Shown here: one piece after another, positions 1-7,624 of the stretch
Numbering within the stretch: the stretch's first letter is position 1
Layout of the letters: each line of letters opens with the position of its first letter
Assembly (NCBI RefSeq): GCF_000473245.1
Contig: NC_022524.1
Span: 3,930,501-3,994,500 of the forward strand
DNA length: 64,000 nucleotides
Direction: 5' to 3'
Source: Bacillus infantis NRRL B-14911
GTDB taxonomy: Bacteria; Bacillota; Bacilli; Bacillales; Cytobacillaceae
The notes under the pieces: model-generated
Database searches by the model: none
The model's input: the letters and a program-made list of their open reading frames with translations, nothing else
What the model was told of the DNA's origin: nothing
Program-made: the position numbers and the translations under genes

Positions 1-263
1 GGGCCAAGGCCAGCGAAGTGCATCTTTGAAAGCCCCATTTTATCGGCTCCCCTTGGCATCATCCTGCCGAACATCTTTTCCATGAATCCTTTTTTAACCA
101 TAGTATTCTCATCTTTCCGAAGAGCATTCAATCCCCAGAAGGTATGGAAAATGGTAACTTCGTGATCATACGCTGCAGCACCGTTCGCAATGATATAGGC
201 TGCCATTGCTTTATCATAATCTCCGCTAAAAAGGACAATCGTTGTTCTTTTCTTTTCTGACAT
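1..263 (-). CDS. DsrE/DsrF/DrsH-like family protein, C-terminus cut by window edge
   Basis: Reading from an ATG at 261-263 (RBS GAGGGGG just upstream), 87 codons run off the left edge. The start MSEKKRTTIVLFSGDYDKAM and the following AAYIIANGAAAYDHEVTIFHTF stretch form the Rossmann-like beta-alpha-beta start typical of DsrE/F/H proteins, which bind or transfer sulfane sulfur; full family members are about 160 residues, so roughly half is missing. It lies 54 bp downstream of the TusA-like gene on the same strand, in a cluster with the persulfide sensor CstR and its own operator-like site at 284-299. Function in sulfane-sulfur trafficking is inferred from family and neighbours; the catalytic cysteine region is not in the window. 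Confidence 0.8.
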   Translation of the reverse strand, partial: MSEKKRTTIVLFSGDYDKAMAAYIIANGAAAYDHEVTIFHTFWGLNALRKDENTMVKKGFMEKMFGRMMPRGADKMGLSKMHFAGLG

Positions 264-283
264 TCTAATCCCCCTCATCTAAT

Positions 284-299
284 ATACTGTACTGGGTAT
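284..299. promoter_or_regulatory. Probable third CstR operator, upstream of the DsrE gene
   Basis: ATACTGTACTGGGTAT has the same 16 bp length and arm layout as the two other sites, with one mismatch in the left arm (ATACT instead of ATACC). It lies 21 bp before the DsrE start codon. An adjoining GGGT-N5-ACCC dyad (294-306) is an alternative register. Confidence 0.5.
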
Positions 300-317
300 A
301 TAACCCTGCAAAAAAAA

Positions 318-545
318 TCAGCCTTTTTTAATGTAAAAAGTAAATACGCCTGCTTCTTCCTTCATATCGATCAGTTCATGGCCTGTTGATGAAGCCCATG
401 CTGTCAGATCGCTCTTCGCTCCCTTGTCAGTTGCCAGGACCTCTAATATCTGTCCTGATTCAAGCTCACCGATTGCCTTCTTTGTTTTAACGATCGGCAT
501 TGGGCAAGCCAAACCTTTTGCATCTAATACTTTATTGCTGTTCAT
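318..545 (-). CDS. TusA/SirA-like sulfur carrier protein
   Basis: The 75-residue protein is the size of TusA-family proteins and carries the hallmark LACPMPIVKTKKAI segment, in which Cys14 of the CPMP motif accepts persulfide sulfur. TusA-like proteins relay sulfane sulfur between rhodanese- or cysteine desulfurase-type donors and acceptors. The ATG at 543-545 follows a strong AAGGAGGAA site. The gene sits between the CstR repressor and a DsrE-family gene, as in the cst operons of Staphylococcus and the yrk cluster of Bacillus, so a role in persulfide detoxification rather than tRNA thiolation is likely. A consensus SigA promoter and a CstR-type operator lie directly upstream. Confidence 0.9.
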   Translation of the reverse strand: MNSNKVLDAKGLACPMPIVKTKKAIGELESGQILEVLATDKGAKSDLTAWASSTGHELIDMKEEAGVFTFYIKKG

Positions 546-579
546 GAAAAATTCCTCCTTGGATAATTGTTTTATTTCA

Positions 580-595
580 ATACCTAGTGGGGTAT
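580..595. promoter_or_regulatory. Probable CstR operator upstream of the tusA-like gene
   Basis: The 16 bp element ATACCTAGTGGGGTAT has ATACC/GGTAT arms around six central bases. It matches the form of the site at 951-966 and resembles the AT-flanked GC-centred palindromes bound by CsoR/CstR proteins. It overlaps the predicted transcription start. Confidence 0.7.
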
Positions 596-624
596 ATAAT
601 ATTTCAAAATAAAAAGGATGTCAA
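596..624 (-). promoter_or_regulatory. SigA promoter of the tusA-like gene
   Basis: On the minus strand TTGACA (619-624) and TATTAT (596-601) are separated by exactly 17 bp. The -35 box abuts the end of the cstR reading frame, so the tusA-dsrE unit has its own promoter. The CstR-type operator at 580-595 directly follows the -10 box and would cover the transcription start. Confidence 0.75.
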
Positions 625-626
625 CC

Positions 627-890
627 CTATCTGCTTCTCACAAGCAGATTGACTGCTTCCTTTATCATCTCTTCCGGCTCCAAAGTGCCATCTTCATCGG
701 CATCTTTCATGCATTCCACAAGATTTGTGCTCACGATTACGCCGATTGCCCGGTCAATTGCCGACCTTGCAGCAGACAGCTGGGTAATGACATCCTTGCA
801 ATCTGCATCTTCTTCAATCATGCGCATAACACCGCGCATCTGCCCTTCGACCCGCTTGATCCGGTTCTTCGTTCCATTATTATATTCCAA
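627..890 (-). CDS. cstR: Persulfide-sensing repressor of the CsoR family (CstR)
   Basis: This 87-residue all-helical protein belongs to the CsoR/RcnR family of DNA-binding repressors. It has cysteines at positions 31 and 60 exactly as in staphylococcal CstR, while the position that carries a copper-ligand His in CsoR (four residues before the last Cys) is Asn56; this pattern marks a persulfide sensor rather than a copper sensor. CstR forms interprotein di- or polysulfide links between these cysteines and then leaves DNA. The start is TTG at 888-890 behind GGAGGGGG; there is no in-frame ATG. Its own promoter contains a CstR-type operator, so autoregulation is expected. Confidence 0.88.
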   Translation of the reverse strand: MEYNNGTKNRIKRVEGQMRGVMRMIEEDADCKDVITQLSAARSAIDRAIGVIVSTNLVECMKDADEDGTLEPEEMIKEAVNLLVRSR

Positions 891-945
891 AGGATGCCCC
901 CTCCATTCTTTTGTGAACGCCGCTTTGTTCGGCGGCTATGAACCA

Positions 946-974
946 ATAGTATACCCTACTAGGTATTTTGTCAA
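946..974 (-). promoter_or_regulatory. Promoter of cstR with operator in the spacer
   Basis: Minus-strand TTGACA (969-974) and TACTAT (946-951) are 17 bp apart; a TATACT with a shorter spacer is an alternative -10. The palindrome ATACCCTACTAGGTAT (951-966) occupies the spacer, an arrangement that allows direct repressor occlusion by CstR. Confidence 0.72.
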
Positions 975-1224
975 CACTCCAAATCTGAATTTCTGTAATA
1001 CTGCATAGCAGGCGCTTTAATACCGGTGATAAGGCTTAAGATTGGACGGGAAGTCTGTAATCCTGCCAGCCTTTTCTTTGCGCTGCAGACTCCCCTGCCT
1101 TTTTTTTATCAGCACTGGCATTCATCCTTCCAGCACCGGCTGATCCTGATACCCCCTCGGCTATAAGTTTCTATCTGCTGGCAAAAGGGTAATTTTTCTT
1201 TAAAATGCGAAAGGGGGAAAGTGG

Positions 1225-2415
1225 ATGGAGCCGATAAAAATAATACTGCTGCTTTTGGCGGGCTACATTGTTTTGACCATTGATAAAAAGAAAAAGCTGT
1301 TCCCAGGTCCGCCTGTATTGGTGCTGATAGGGATCGGCCTGTCTTTTATAGGCTATTTTGCATCGCTTCATATCGGAAAGGAAATTTTGTACGAAATTTT
1401 CCTGCCTTCATTATTATTCATTTCAGCATATCGCTTTCCTCCAGCCGCCCTGAAGAAAAATGCAGGCATGATTGGTTTCCTGAGTACAGCCGGCCTTTTG
1501 ATCACGGCTCTGCTCCTTGGGACTGCCATTTATTATTTTGCCAATCTTTTCGTTAGCATCAGCTTCCTGGGAAGCCTGATGATTGCGGCCATTCTTACAC
1601 CGACCGATCCGGTTTCCGTCATATCCATCCTAAAGGAGGCATCCTCCGACCCGAGGGTAAGCGAAATCGTGGAAGGTGAGTCCATGATCAATGATGGGAC
1701 AAGCTTTGTACTGTTCACTGTACTGACAGGGATGTTTGCCAGAGGAGAATCCTTTTCGGTTCTTTCTTTCGCAAAAGACTTTCTCTTTGTATCCCTTGGG
1801 GGTATTTTTCTTGGACTAATATGCGGCTGGATCGTCAGCAAGGCCGTCCATGTGACCGAGCGGAAAGATTATCAGGTGATGCTCAGCATCATTCTTTCGT
1901 ACGGAATCTTCTATGCAGCCGAGCTTGCAGGCGTTTCGGGTGTCCTGGCAACGGTTTCTGCCGGCATCATGCTGTCATGGGAGTTCACTCACACAAATAA
2001 GGAAGACCATTACCTGGAGTCGCTCGACAGCTTCTGGGGAATAATCGAGCCAACCATCATATCCCTCGTCTTTCTTATGATCGGAATTGAAGTAACCAGC
2101 CATCTGGCCATTGATCAATGGGGCATTGCCTTTGTCATTTTTGCTATGAGCATTCTGATCCGCTTTGCTGTCATCCATGGAACCGTCCTGGCCCTGCCAA
2201 AAGAAAGGAAGCTGTTCGGCTGGCGGGAATCGTCCATCATATCATGGGCCGGTATTAAAGGGACCATGTCGGTCGTTCTGCTGCTGATCCTCGATGCAGC
2301 ACAAACCACCAGGGCGGATATGATCATCTCGCTGACCTTTACAGCGGTCATTTTAAGCTTGATTATCCAAAGCTCAACCATTTATCCCCTTTCCAAAGTG
2401 CTTATAAAAAAATGA
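1225..2415 (+). CDS. CPA1-family cation:proton (Na+/H+) antiporter
   Basis: The 396-residue polytopic membrane protein exchanges monovalent cations for protons. About 11-12 hydrophobic segments are visible. The unwound-helix motif LTPTDPVSV lies near residues 124-132, and the CPA1 signature VEGESMINDGTS follows at 149-160 with the ion-binding Asn156-Asp157 pair. It lacks the long cytoplasmic C-terminal domain of larger NhaK/NhaP proteins. The ATG follows GAAAGGGGGAAAG. It stands alone on the plus strand between two minus-strand units and ends in its own terminator. The ion preference (Na+, K+ or Li+) cannot be read from the sequence. Confidence 0.88.
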   Translation: MEPIKIILLLLAGYIVLTIDKKKKLFPGPPVLVLIGIGLSFIGYFASLHIGKEILYEIFLPSLLFISAYRFPPAALKKNAGMIGFLSTAGLLITALLLGTAIYYFANLFVSISFLGSLMIAAILTPTDPVSVISILKEASSDPRVSEIVEGESMINDGTSFVLFTVLTGMFARGESFSVLSFAKDFLFVSLGGIFLGLICGWIVSKAVHVTERKDYQVMLSIILSYGIFYAAELAGVSGVLATVSAGIMLSWEFTHTNKEDHYLESLDSFWGIIEPTIISLVFLMIGIEVTSHLAIDQWGIAFVIFAMSILIRFAVIHGTVLALPKERKLFGWRESSIISWAGIKGTMSVVLLLILDAAQTTRADMIISLTFTAVILSLIIQSSTIYPLSKVLIKK

Positions 2416-2445
2416 AAAAGCTGCCATGATGCAGCTTTTTCCCTT
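2415..2445 (+). terminator. Intrinsic terminator of the antiporter gene
   Basis: AAAAGCTGC and GCAGCTTTTT pair around a six-base loop immediately after the stop codon, followed by a T run. It can also work from the opposite strand for the hydroxylase gene. Confidence 0.75.
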
Positions 2446-2460
2446 GATGAGCATATTTCT

Positions 2461-3102
2461 TCAGGATGAAAGCTTCTTTTCCCTGCTCCTGCCCTCCAGA
2501 TCCTTCACCGTTTTGCTTGTTTCCACTTCCTTCTCATCCTTTAACGTCCCAAACAGAGCATCGACAAAAGGGGTTGAGACACCGTACCAATAGTTTTCAT
2601 TTTTAAAATGGTGAAGGATATGCGTCTTTTTCAGCCATATTCCAAATTTGGATTTCGGTTTGATCGGGCGGTGTGCTACATAATGCTTCCATTCATAGAT
2701 CAGCAGCATGAGCACGAGGCCGAGGCTGAATGATACCGTATCAGGAAGCGAACCAGTAAGGAAGAAAAAGATGAGGGCAAGGACCGATAAGTTCGGCAGG
2801 CTGTACCAGACCGGCAGAAACAGCAGCTTTAAATCATTGGGATATTTGTGGTGGTCATAGTGAATGCGCTTTAAAAATGTCAGAAACAAAGCATTCTTTG
2901 GCGGATTAAGATGGAACAGGAAGCGGTGTGTGAGATATTCACTGAACATAAATGTAAGCATTCCCCCTGCTGTAAAAGCAAGGAGCTGCCAGCCAGCACC
3001 GAGTACTGCTATATACCAAATGAGCCCGGCTGCAAAGAGGCCTGACATGATGATGATATCAGGATGGAAAAAGAAATCCTTATAAATGCCTTTGCTTTTC
3101 AA
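2461..3102 (-). CDS. Fatty-acid hydroxylase / sterol desaturase superfamily membrane protein
   Basis: Four hydrophobic segments and the ordered histidine boxes HRFLFH, HYDHH, HYVAH and HILHH identify the di-iron fatty acid hydroxylase superfamily, which oxidises lipid chains at the membrane. The reading frame is open to a TTG at 3157-3159 (232 residues) but that codon has no ribosome site; a TTG at 3100-3102 has AGGAGTG eight bases upstream and gives 213 residues, so I use it. The gene is monocistronic between two terminators. The substrate (membrane lipid or carotenoid-like) is unknown. The start choice is moderate, the family call is firm. Confidence 0.8.
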   Translation of the reverse strand: MKSKGIYKDFFFHPDIIIMSGLFAAGLIWYIAVLGAGWQLLAFTAGGMLTFMFSEYLTHRFLFHLNPPKNALFLTFLKRIHYDHHKYPNDLKLLFLPVWYSLPNLSVLALIFFFLTGSLPDTVSFSLGLVLMLLIYEWKHYVAHRPIKPKSKFGIWLKKTHILHHFKNENYWYGVSTPFVDALFGTLKDEKEVETSKTVKDLEGRSREKKLSS

Positions 3103-3189
3103 TTGCTTCACACTCCTGTCTAATATGTCCAATATATTCTTGGAGATATTATATGTCAATATTTTCTGAATATTTATTAGGCAATAATA

Positions 3190-3218
3190 AAAGCCTGGAT
3201 AGAGTCTATCCAGGCTTT
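3190..3218 (-). terminator. Terminator of the GntR-ABC operon
   Basis: A perfect 14 bp inverted repeat beginning AAAGCCTGGATAGA with one central base lies just after the last gene of the ABC operon; on the minus strand it is followed by a T-rich stretch. Confidence 0.75.
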
Positions 3219-3224
3219 CGCTTT

Positions 3225-4433
3225 TTAATCCGCTTTACTCAGCCACTTCCACATTTCCTGCGGAGTGGCATTTTTGCCGTGCATTAAAATGCCAACCTTA
3301 AATATCTTCCCGGCCGCCTTCATCAGTAAAGCAATACTGGCCAGGAGGATGATTGCTGAAAGAAGGATCTCTCCCCATGGCCATTCCTCCATGACGGAAA
3401 GCCTCATGATCCATACCCCCGAGGCTGTGAAGGGGATAAAAGAGCCCGCGATTGCAATCACTCCTTCAGGATCGGAAAAGACCGGCTTGATTAATAAAAG
3501 CGGTGCAAAAGGAAGCATCAGTATAAAGCCCTGAAAATTGCTGGCAGAGTTTACATCTTCCACGGTTGCACCCATCCCTGCAAAAACTGCGGCAAACAGC
3601 AGATAGCCAAGGATCGCAAACAGCATAAGGACCAACGTTTCCGGGGCTGCGAGATACTGGATCAGCGGGACATCGAGCCTCCATGATGCGGCCGGGATGA
3701 CGAACAGAAGCCAGACGGCCACCTGAATGATGCCAAGAGTAAAATAACCGATGATTTTCCCCTGCATCAGTTCACCGGATGTCAGAGAAGACAGCATAAT
3801 TTCAGCTATTTTATCTTTCTTTTCCTGTGACGCACTCTGGAAGATCATCATTCCCGAGATTACAACCGAAAACAGGACAACACCCGCAGTGATTCCCGGG
3901 ATCAGCTGACCATACATATCCTCTCCAGCGCCCGTCTCCTTCGCATCAACCGCTGCAAAACTGATATCCTGTGAGACTGCTGCCATCTCCTCTTCATCAA
4001 GTGCCAGCTGGCTCAGCTGAAAGGCGCGCAAGGGCTGCTCCAGCAGCATCGCCTGCTGCAGAACATCATCCGGTACTCCTTTACTCTTATAGATTGGGAA
4101 ACGTCCAGCATCAAGTCCGTTCTTTGTCAGTGGAATAAAGATCGTATTCTCAGCCGCTTCAAGCTTATTTAAAATTTCACTTTCAGAGGCATCTGTCAGT
4201 TTGACTTCCCAATCAAGCCCTGCCATGATTCCTTCAGTGCCATTCCAGATACCCAGTTCGTCCTTTATAATTACATTAACCGGCTCGGGCTCGCTTTGAA
4301 AACGGTCCATCATGGCTGGCAATATGGCAAAAAACAGGAAGCTTAACGGAGTCAGCAAAAGCGAAATGACAAAGGATTTATTTTTCATATTCCGTTTTAT
4401 CTCCCATTTGGCTACCTTTAAGCTATTGCGCAA
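3225..4433 (-). CDS. ABC-2 type transporter permease (NatB/YhaP-like)
   Basis: This 402-residue permease has one N-terminal membrane helix (about residues 20-38), a large extracytoplasmic domain to about 160, then five to six hydrophobic helices, the layout of NatB/YhaP ABC-2 exporters. The frame is open further upstream to a TTG at 4475, but the TTG at 4431-4433 has AGAAGG at good spacing inside the end of the preceding ATPase gene and gives the usual start RNSLKVAKWEIKRNMKNKSF. It overlaps that ATPase by 11 bp and is the last gene of a five-gene operon, so the two should form one exporter. The substrate is unknown; Na+ or toxic compounds are typical for the family. Confidence 0.82.
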   Translation of the reverse strand: MRNSLKVAKWEIKRNMKNKSFVISLLLTPLSFLFFAILPAMMDRFQSEPEPVNVIIKDELGIWNGTEGIMAGLDWEVKLTDASESEILNKLEAAENTIFIPLTKNGLDAGRFPIYKSKGVPDDVLQQAMLLEQPLRAFQLSQLALDEEEMAAVSQDISFAAVDAKETGAGEDMYGQLIPGITAGVVLFSVVISGMMIFQSASQEKKDKIAEIMLSSLTSGELMQGKIIGYFTLGIIQVAVWLLFVIPAASWRLDVPLIQYLAAPETLVLMLFAILGYLLFAAVFAGMGATVEDVNSASNFQGFILMLPFAPLLLIKPVFSDPEGVIAIAGSFIPFTASGVWIMRLSVMEEWPWGEILLSAIILLASIALLMKAAGKIFKVGILMHGKNATPQEMWKWLSKAD

Positions 4434-5364
4434 TTCTATGACCTTCTTTCTGTACAGGATGCTTTTCCGATGCAATGTCTATGAATATTTCATGCAGGGA
4501 AACACGGTCGATGGACAGCTCCTGGACTGCCAGCTCCTCAGGCAGCTGCTTCAGCCACCTGGCTGGATGAACAAGGCTGTCGAGATAAAGGACTGACATA
4601 TCGCCTTTTTGCTCCACCCTCTGCACATGGGGGATTTTCTCCAGCATTGCCGCTCCATTTGCCCCGCGGATTGTGCATTTATAGTTCGCATACTCTTTTT
4701 TCACTTCTTCCACCGTTCCAGCAAGGACCTTGTGCCCTTTATGGATCATAAATAACCGGTCGCACATTTCCTCCACCATATTCATCTGATGCGAGGAAAG
4801 CAGAATCGCCGTCCCTTTATCCGCAAGCTCCCTGATTTCCTTTTTGAAGACCTCCTGGCTGACTGGATCAAGCCCGGAAAAAGGCTCATCAAGGATGAGA
4901 AGGCGGGGCTCATGAAGGACAGAGGCGATAAACTGGATTTTCTGCCCCATCCCTTTGGATAATTCCTCCAGCTTGACCTTCTCCTTACCTTCCATATTGA
5001 ACTTAGCCAAATACTCAAGAATCCGCTCTTTTGCCTTTTTCAATGGGTAGTCCTTTAACTCCGCAAGATAGAGCAGCATATCCATCACCTTGACATTTTT
5101 ATAAAGGCCCCTTTCTTCAGGCAGGTAGCCGATCAGGTGGCGGGGAATGCTTTTTCCTGAAGAATGTCCGTGAAACGTGATATCTCCTTCATCCGGCAGA
5201 ATGATGCCCATGATGCTGCGGATCGAGGTGGATTTGCCGGCGCCATTCGGTCCAAGGATAGCCATGATCTCACCCTCATGCACCGAAAAAGAAATATCCT
5301 TCAGCACCTGCTTTTCTTTATATGATTTGCCGATTCCTTCAATAGAAAGTACCTTCCCGGTCAC
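4423..5364 (-). CDS. ABC transporter ATP-binding protein (NatA/YhaQ-like)
   Basis: The protein has a Walker A GPNGAGKST, the signature ELSKGMGQKIQ, Walker B LLILDEPFSGLDP and a switch His in LLSSHQM, followed by a C-terminal extension of about 90 residues seen in NatA-type exporters. The GTG at 5362-5364 overlaps the stop of the upstream ATPase as GTGA and has a purine-rich site in front; a GTG at 5373 is a less likely start. It is paired with the downstream permease by an 11 bp overlap and powers its export. Confidence 0.88.
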   Translation of the reverse strand: MTGKVLSIEGIGKSYKEKQVLKDISFSVHEGEIMAILGPNGAGKSTSIRSIMGIILPDEGDITFHGHSSGKSIPRHLIGYLPEERGLYKNVKVMDMLLYLAELKDYPLKKAKERILEYLAKFNMEGKEKVKLEELSKGMGQKIQFIASVLHEPRLLILDEPFSGLDPVSQEVFKKEIRELADKGTAILLSSHQMNMVEEMCDRLFMIHKGHKVLAGTVEEVKKEYANYKCTIRGANGAAMLEKIPHVQRVEQKGDMSVLYLDSLVHPARWLKQLPEELAVQELSIDRVSLHEIFIDIASEKHPVQKEGHRIAQ

Positions 5365-6239
5365 TCTCTCCACCCCTTTTCCTGTTTTGGCTGCTGAAGC
5401 ATGATGGCCAGCGCTTCCTCAAGCTCCGGCACCTCTTCCTCCAAAATCGAAATGCCAGCTTTTTTAAAATAACGTTCTGCTTCCAAGGCTGCCGAGGTTA
5501 TGACCATCCGATCCCCCTGGCGTGATACTTCCCCCGGTATGCTTGAATCCGGCAGCTGGCCCACCCAATACTTTTTAAACTTGAGGGCCAATTCATCTTT
5601 TTCAAAATGGCCAGTGATTTCTCCATCCTTCATAAAAAGGATATAATCGGCCAGTTTGCGGATATCCTCTGCCTGATGGGTCGCAATGATCATCGTCTTA
5701 TCTCCCCGCTCCATCCACTTAGCTAGCACTTCCATTAAAAGATGCTTTGCAGGTATATCCATGGAGGCAGACGGTTCATCCAGAAGAAGAATCTCTGTAT
5801 CCCTTGGCAGAGTCAATGCAAGATTAAGCTTCTGCTGGACGCCTTTGGAAAGCTTTCCGTACGGCTTATCAAGGGGAACCGAAAATAGGTTTACAATCTC
5901 GTCGAACAGCTGCTTATCCCAGGAAGGATACCATCGCGAAACAAGTGAATACAGCTCATATCCGGTAAGCGTGCTGACGCCGTTCAGTGTCTGGGACTGA
6001 TAAGCGATGGTCTGCTTCCATGACTCTCCCTCTGAAATCGATTGTCCGTTTATCAGGATATCTCCCTTGTCTCTCTTGGCAAGATTCATCATTAATTTTA
6101 ATAGGGTGCTTTTTCCTGATGAGTTATTGCCGATCAAAGCTGTGATGGTCCCTGGCTCAAAGCTTGCATTCAAAGGGCCCAGTTTGAAGCCGTCTATATT
6201 TTTTTCAAGTCCGGTGATTTCTATTGGCAGCATGCTCAT
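5361..6239 (-). CDS. ABC transporter ATP-binding protein (YtrB-like)
   Basis: The 292-residue ATPase has Walker A IGNNSSGKST, the signature LSKGVQQKLN, Walker B ILLLDEPSASMD and switch His in IIATHQAED. It resembles YtrB, the ATPase encoded right after the GntR repressor YtrA in B. subtilis. Its start overlaps the gntR stop by 4 bp and its end overlaps the next ATPase by 4 bp, so the genes are translationally coupled. The likely membrane partner is the hydrophobic protein encoded first in the operon (6647-7366). In B. subtilis the ytr operon answers lipid II-targeting antibiotics; the same role here is an inference. Confidence 0.85.
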   Translation of the reverse strand: MSMLPIEITGLEKNIDGFKLGPLNASFEPGTITALIGNNSSGKSTLLKLMMNLAKRDKGDILINGQSISEGESWKQTIAYQSQTLNGVSTLTGYELYSLVSRWYPSWDKQLFDEIVNLFSVPLDKPYGKLSKGVQQKLNLALTLPRDTEILLLDEPSASMDIPAKHLLMEVLAKWMERGDKTMIIATHQAEDIRKLADYILFMKDGEITGHFEKDELALKFKKYWVGQLPDSSIPGEVSRQGDRMVITSAALEAERYFKKAGISILEEEVPELEEALAIMLQQPKQEKGWRE

Positions 6240-6631
6240 TCCTCCCCGTTCTTAATTTTTTCTACCACTTTATGAAAAATCTCTTCTATTTCTTCAAGTG
6301 TGCAGTCATAGCTCATGGCCGTCCGGATGCCATTTTCGAGTGCCTGGTAGACTGAACTGTGCTTAACATCCGCCTTTTCCGATTCAGCCACCTCGGCTAC
6401 AAAGGTTCCCTTTCCCTGGATCGTGGTGATGAAGCCTTTATATTCAAGATCCTGATAAGCCCTTCTCGTTGTGATGACACTCACCTCAAGATCCTTAGAG
6501 AGGGAGCGGATGGACGGTAGCGGCGATCCTGCCGGGAGCACCCCGCTCGCAATCAAAGCTTTTATCTGGCCCTCAATCTGGTGGTAGATGGGAACGCGGG
6601 ATTCCTTGGATAATCTGATAGGAAGCTCCAA
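6236..6631 (-). CDS. GntR family repressor, YtrA subfamily
   Basis: At 131 residues this is a short GntR protein: a winged helix (about residues 10-78, with SIRSLSKDLEVSVITTRRAY as recognition region) and only about 50 further residues, which is the YtrA subfamily layout without a large ligand domain. It is the second gene of the operon it probably controls and is followed at 4 bp overlap by a YtrB-like ATPase. The 8 bp inverted repeat at 7386-7415 in the operon promoter is the likely binding site. The inducer, if any, is unknown. Confidence 0.87.
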   Translation of the reverse strand: MELPIRLSKESRVPIYHQIEGQIKALIASGVLPAGSPLPSIRSLSKDLEVSVITTRRAYQDLEYKGFITTIQGKGTFVAEVAESEKADVKHSSVYQALENGIRTAMSYDCTLEEIEEIFHKVVEKIKNGEE

Positions 6632-6646
6632 GCGGTTTCCTCCTTT

Positions 6647-7366
6647 CTATGACAGATAGTCGATTGTAGACATTTTCTTCAGCATGTATTTTTTATAGAA
6701 GAGCGTGCAAGCCACTGCCGCTGCTATCGCCAGCAGGGAAGTAAATAATGGCCATCTCCCCGCGGCCATAATCGTCCAGCCGACAAGGCCGCTGCTGTAG
6801 GTATTGAAAAGGATGACAGCTGCAATTCCTCCGCCATACAGCATAATGCTGTAAATGACCATGCGGGTGCGGTTGATCATATCGCCAGCTTCCATTACCG
6901 GGAAAGACAGGCCAAAGAAAATGCTGAAAGCAAGCCACATAAGAGTAAAGGCAGCAAATCCGCCTATTCCCAGCTCATGGTTCAGACTTGGACTAAAGCT
7001 GTACAGCAGAATCATGAAAATCAGCTGTGCTGGGATAACGGTCATAAAATAAGTCAAAAAACGGCTTTTCACCAAAATCCCTTTCCTGATCGGCAGCTGG
7101 CTCAGCGTCATGAAATAAGGGGAGGCCCATACATCTCTTTGCACCTTTTGAGATTGGAAGTCTTTTGTCCTCGACCAAGCCCCCGAGAATCCGAATAAAA
7201 TCATAAACATAAAATCCACAATGGCAGTTTTGCCAATACCGAGCGAAAAAGCTAAAACGGTTACCCCAAGAAACAGGACAGTATTGAGTATGAGCTGTAT
7301 AAAACCTCTTGCTGATTTGCCCAGTTCAAACTTAACGAGCCACATTGCTTCTTTCCATTCATTCAA
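6647..7366 (-). CDS. Six-helix membrane protein, probable ABC permease subunit
   Basis: The 239-residue protein shows about six hydrophobic segments and begins NEWKEAMWLVKFELGKSARG, like the permease-type subunits encoded with YtrA-controlled ABC systems. The start is TTG at 7364-7366 behind GGGAGGA at seven bases; no ATG is available. It is the first gene of the operon, 15 bp ahead of gntR, and I infer that it partners with the YtrB-like ATPase two genes downstream. No catalytic motif is visible and family assignment by sequence is weak. Confidence 0.7.
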   Translation of the reverse strand: MNEWKEAMWLVKFELGKSARGFIQLILNTVLFLGVTVLAFSLGIGKTAIVDFMFMILFGFSGAWSRTKDFQSQKVQRDVWASPYFMTLSQLPIRKGILVKSRFLTYFMTVIPAQLIFMILLYSFSPSLNHELGIGGFAAFTLMWLAFSIFFGLSFPVMEAGDMINRTRMVIYSIMLYGGGIAAVILFNTYSSGLVGWTIMAAGRWPLFTSLLAIAAAVACTLFYKKYMLKKMSTIDYLS

Positions 7367-7385
7367 TTTTGATTCCTCCCACTGT

Positions 7386-7439
7386 TATACTGTTTATATC
7401 TATATACACAGTATATGATATTTAGTATTTTATTTCCAA
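7386..7439 (-). promoter_or_regulatory. Promoter and GntR operator of the ABC operon
   Basis: Perfect 8 bp arms TATACTGT and ACAGTATA are separated by 14 bp (7386-7415). Read on the minus strand, TTGGAA (7434-7439) is a candidate -35 and the TATACT of the first arm is a -10 at 18 bp spacing, so a bound repressor would cover the -10. The arm spacing is like the operator class bound by YtrA-type GntR dimers. Confidence 0.65.
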
Positions 7440-7525
7440 TGTTTTTTAAAGGTTTTAAACACCAAAAACAGTTGTTCCTTTTCTACTCACCACTTATTAA
7501 AAAATCCGGATAGGATATCCTCTGA

Positions 7526-7551
7526 TAAGCTTAAGTCAAAATTTCCGATAC
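7526..7551 (+). promoter_or_regulatory. SigD-like promoter of the chemoreceptor gene
   Basis: TAAG (7526-7529), 14 bp, then TCCGATAC (7544-7551) is close to the SigD consensus TAAA-N15-GCCGATAT used by motility and chemotaxis genes, and it lies 74 bp before the chemoreceptor start. Confidence 0.5.
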
Positions 7552-7624
7552 CCTAAACACTTAAAGTTATTTGACGATAATAAATTGGTGAATCAGACCA
7601 ATTAAAAGAAAAGGAGTTTGCATA

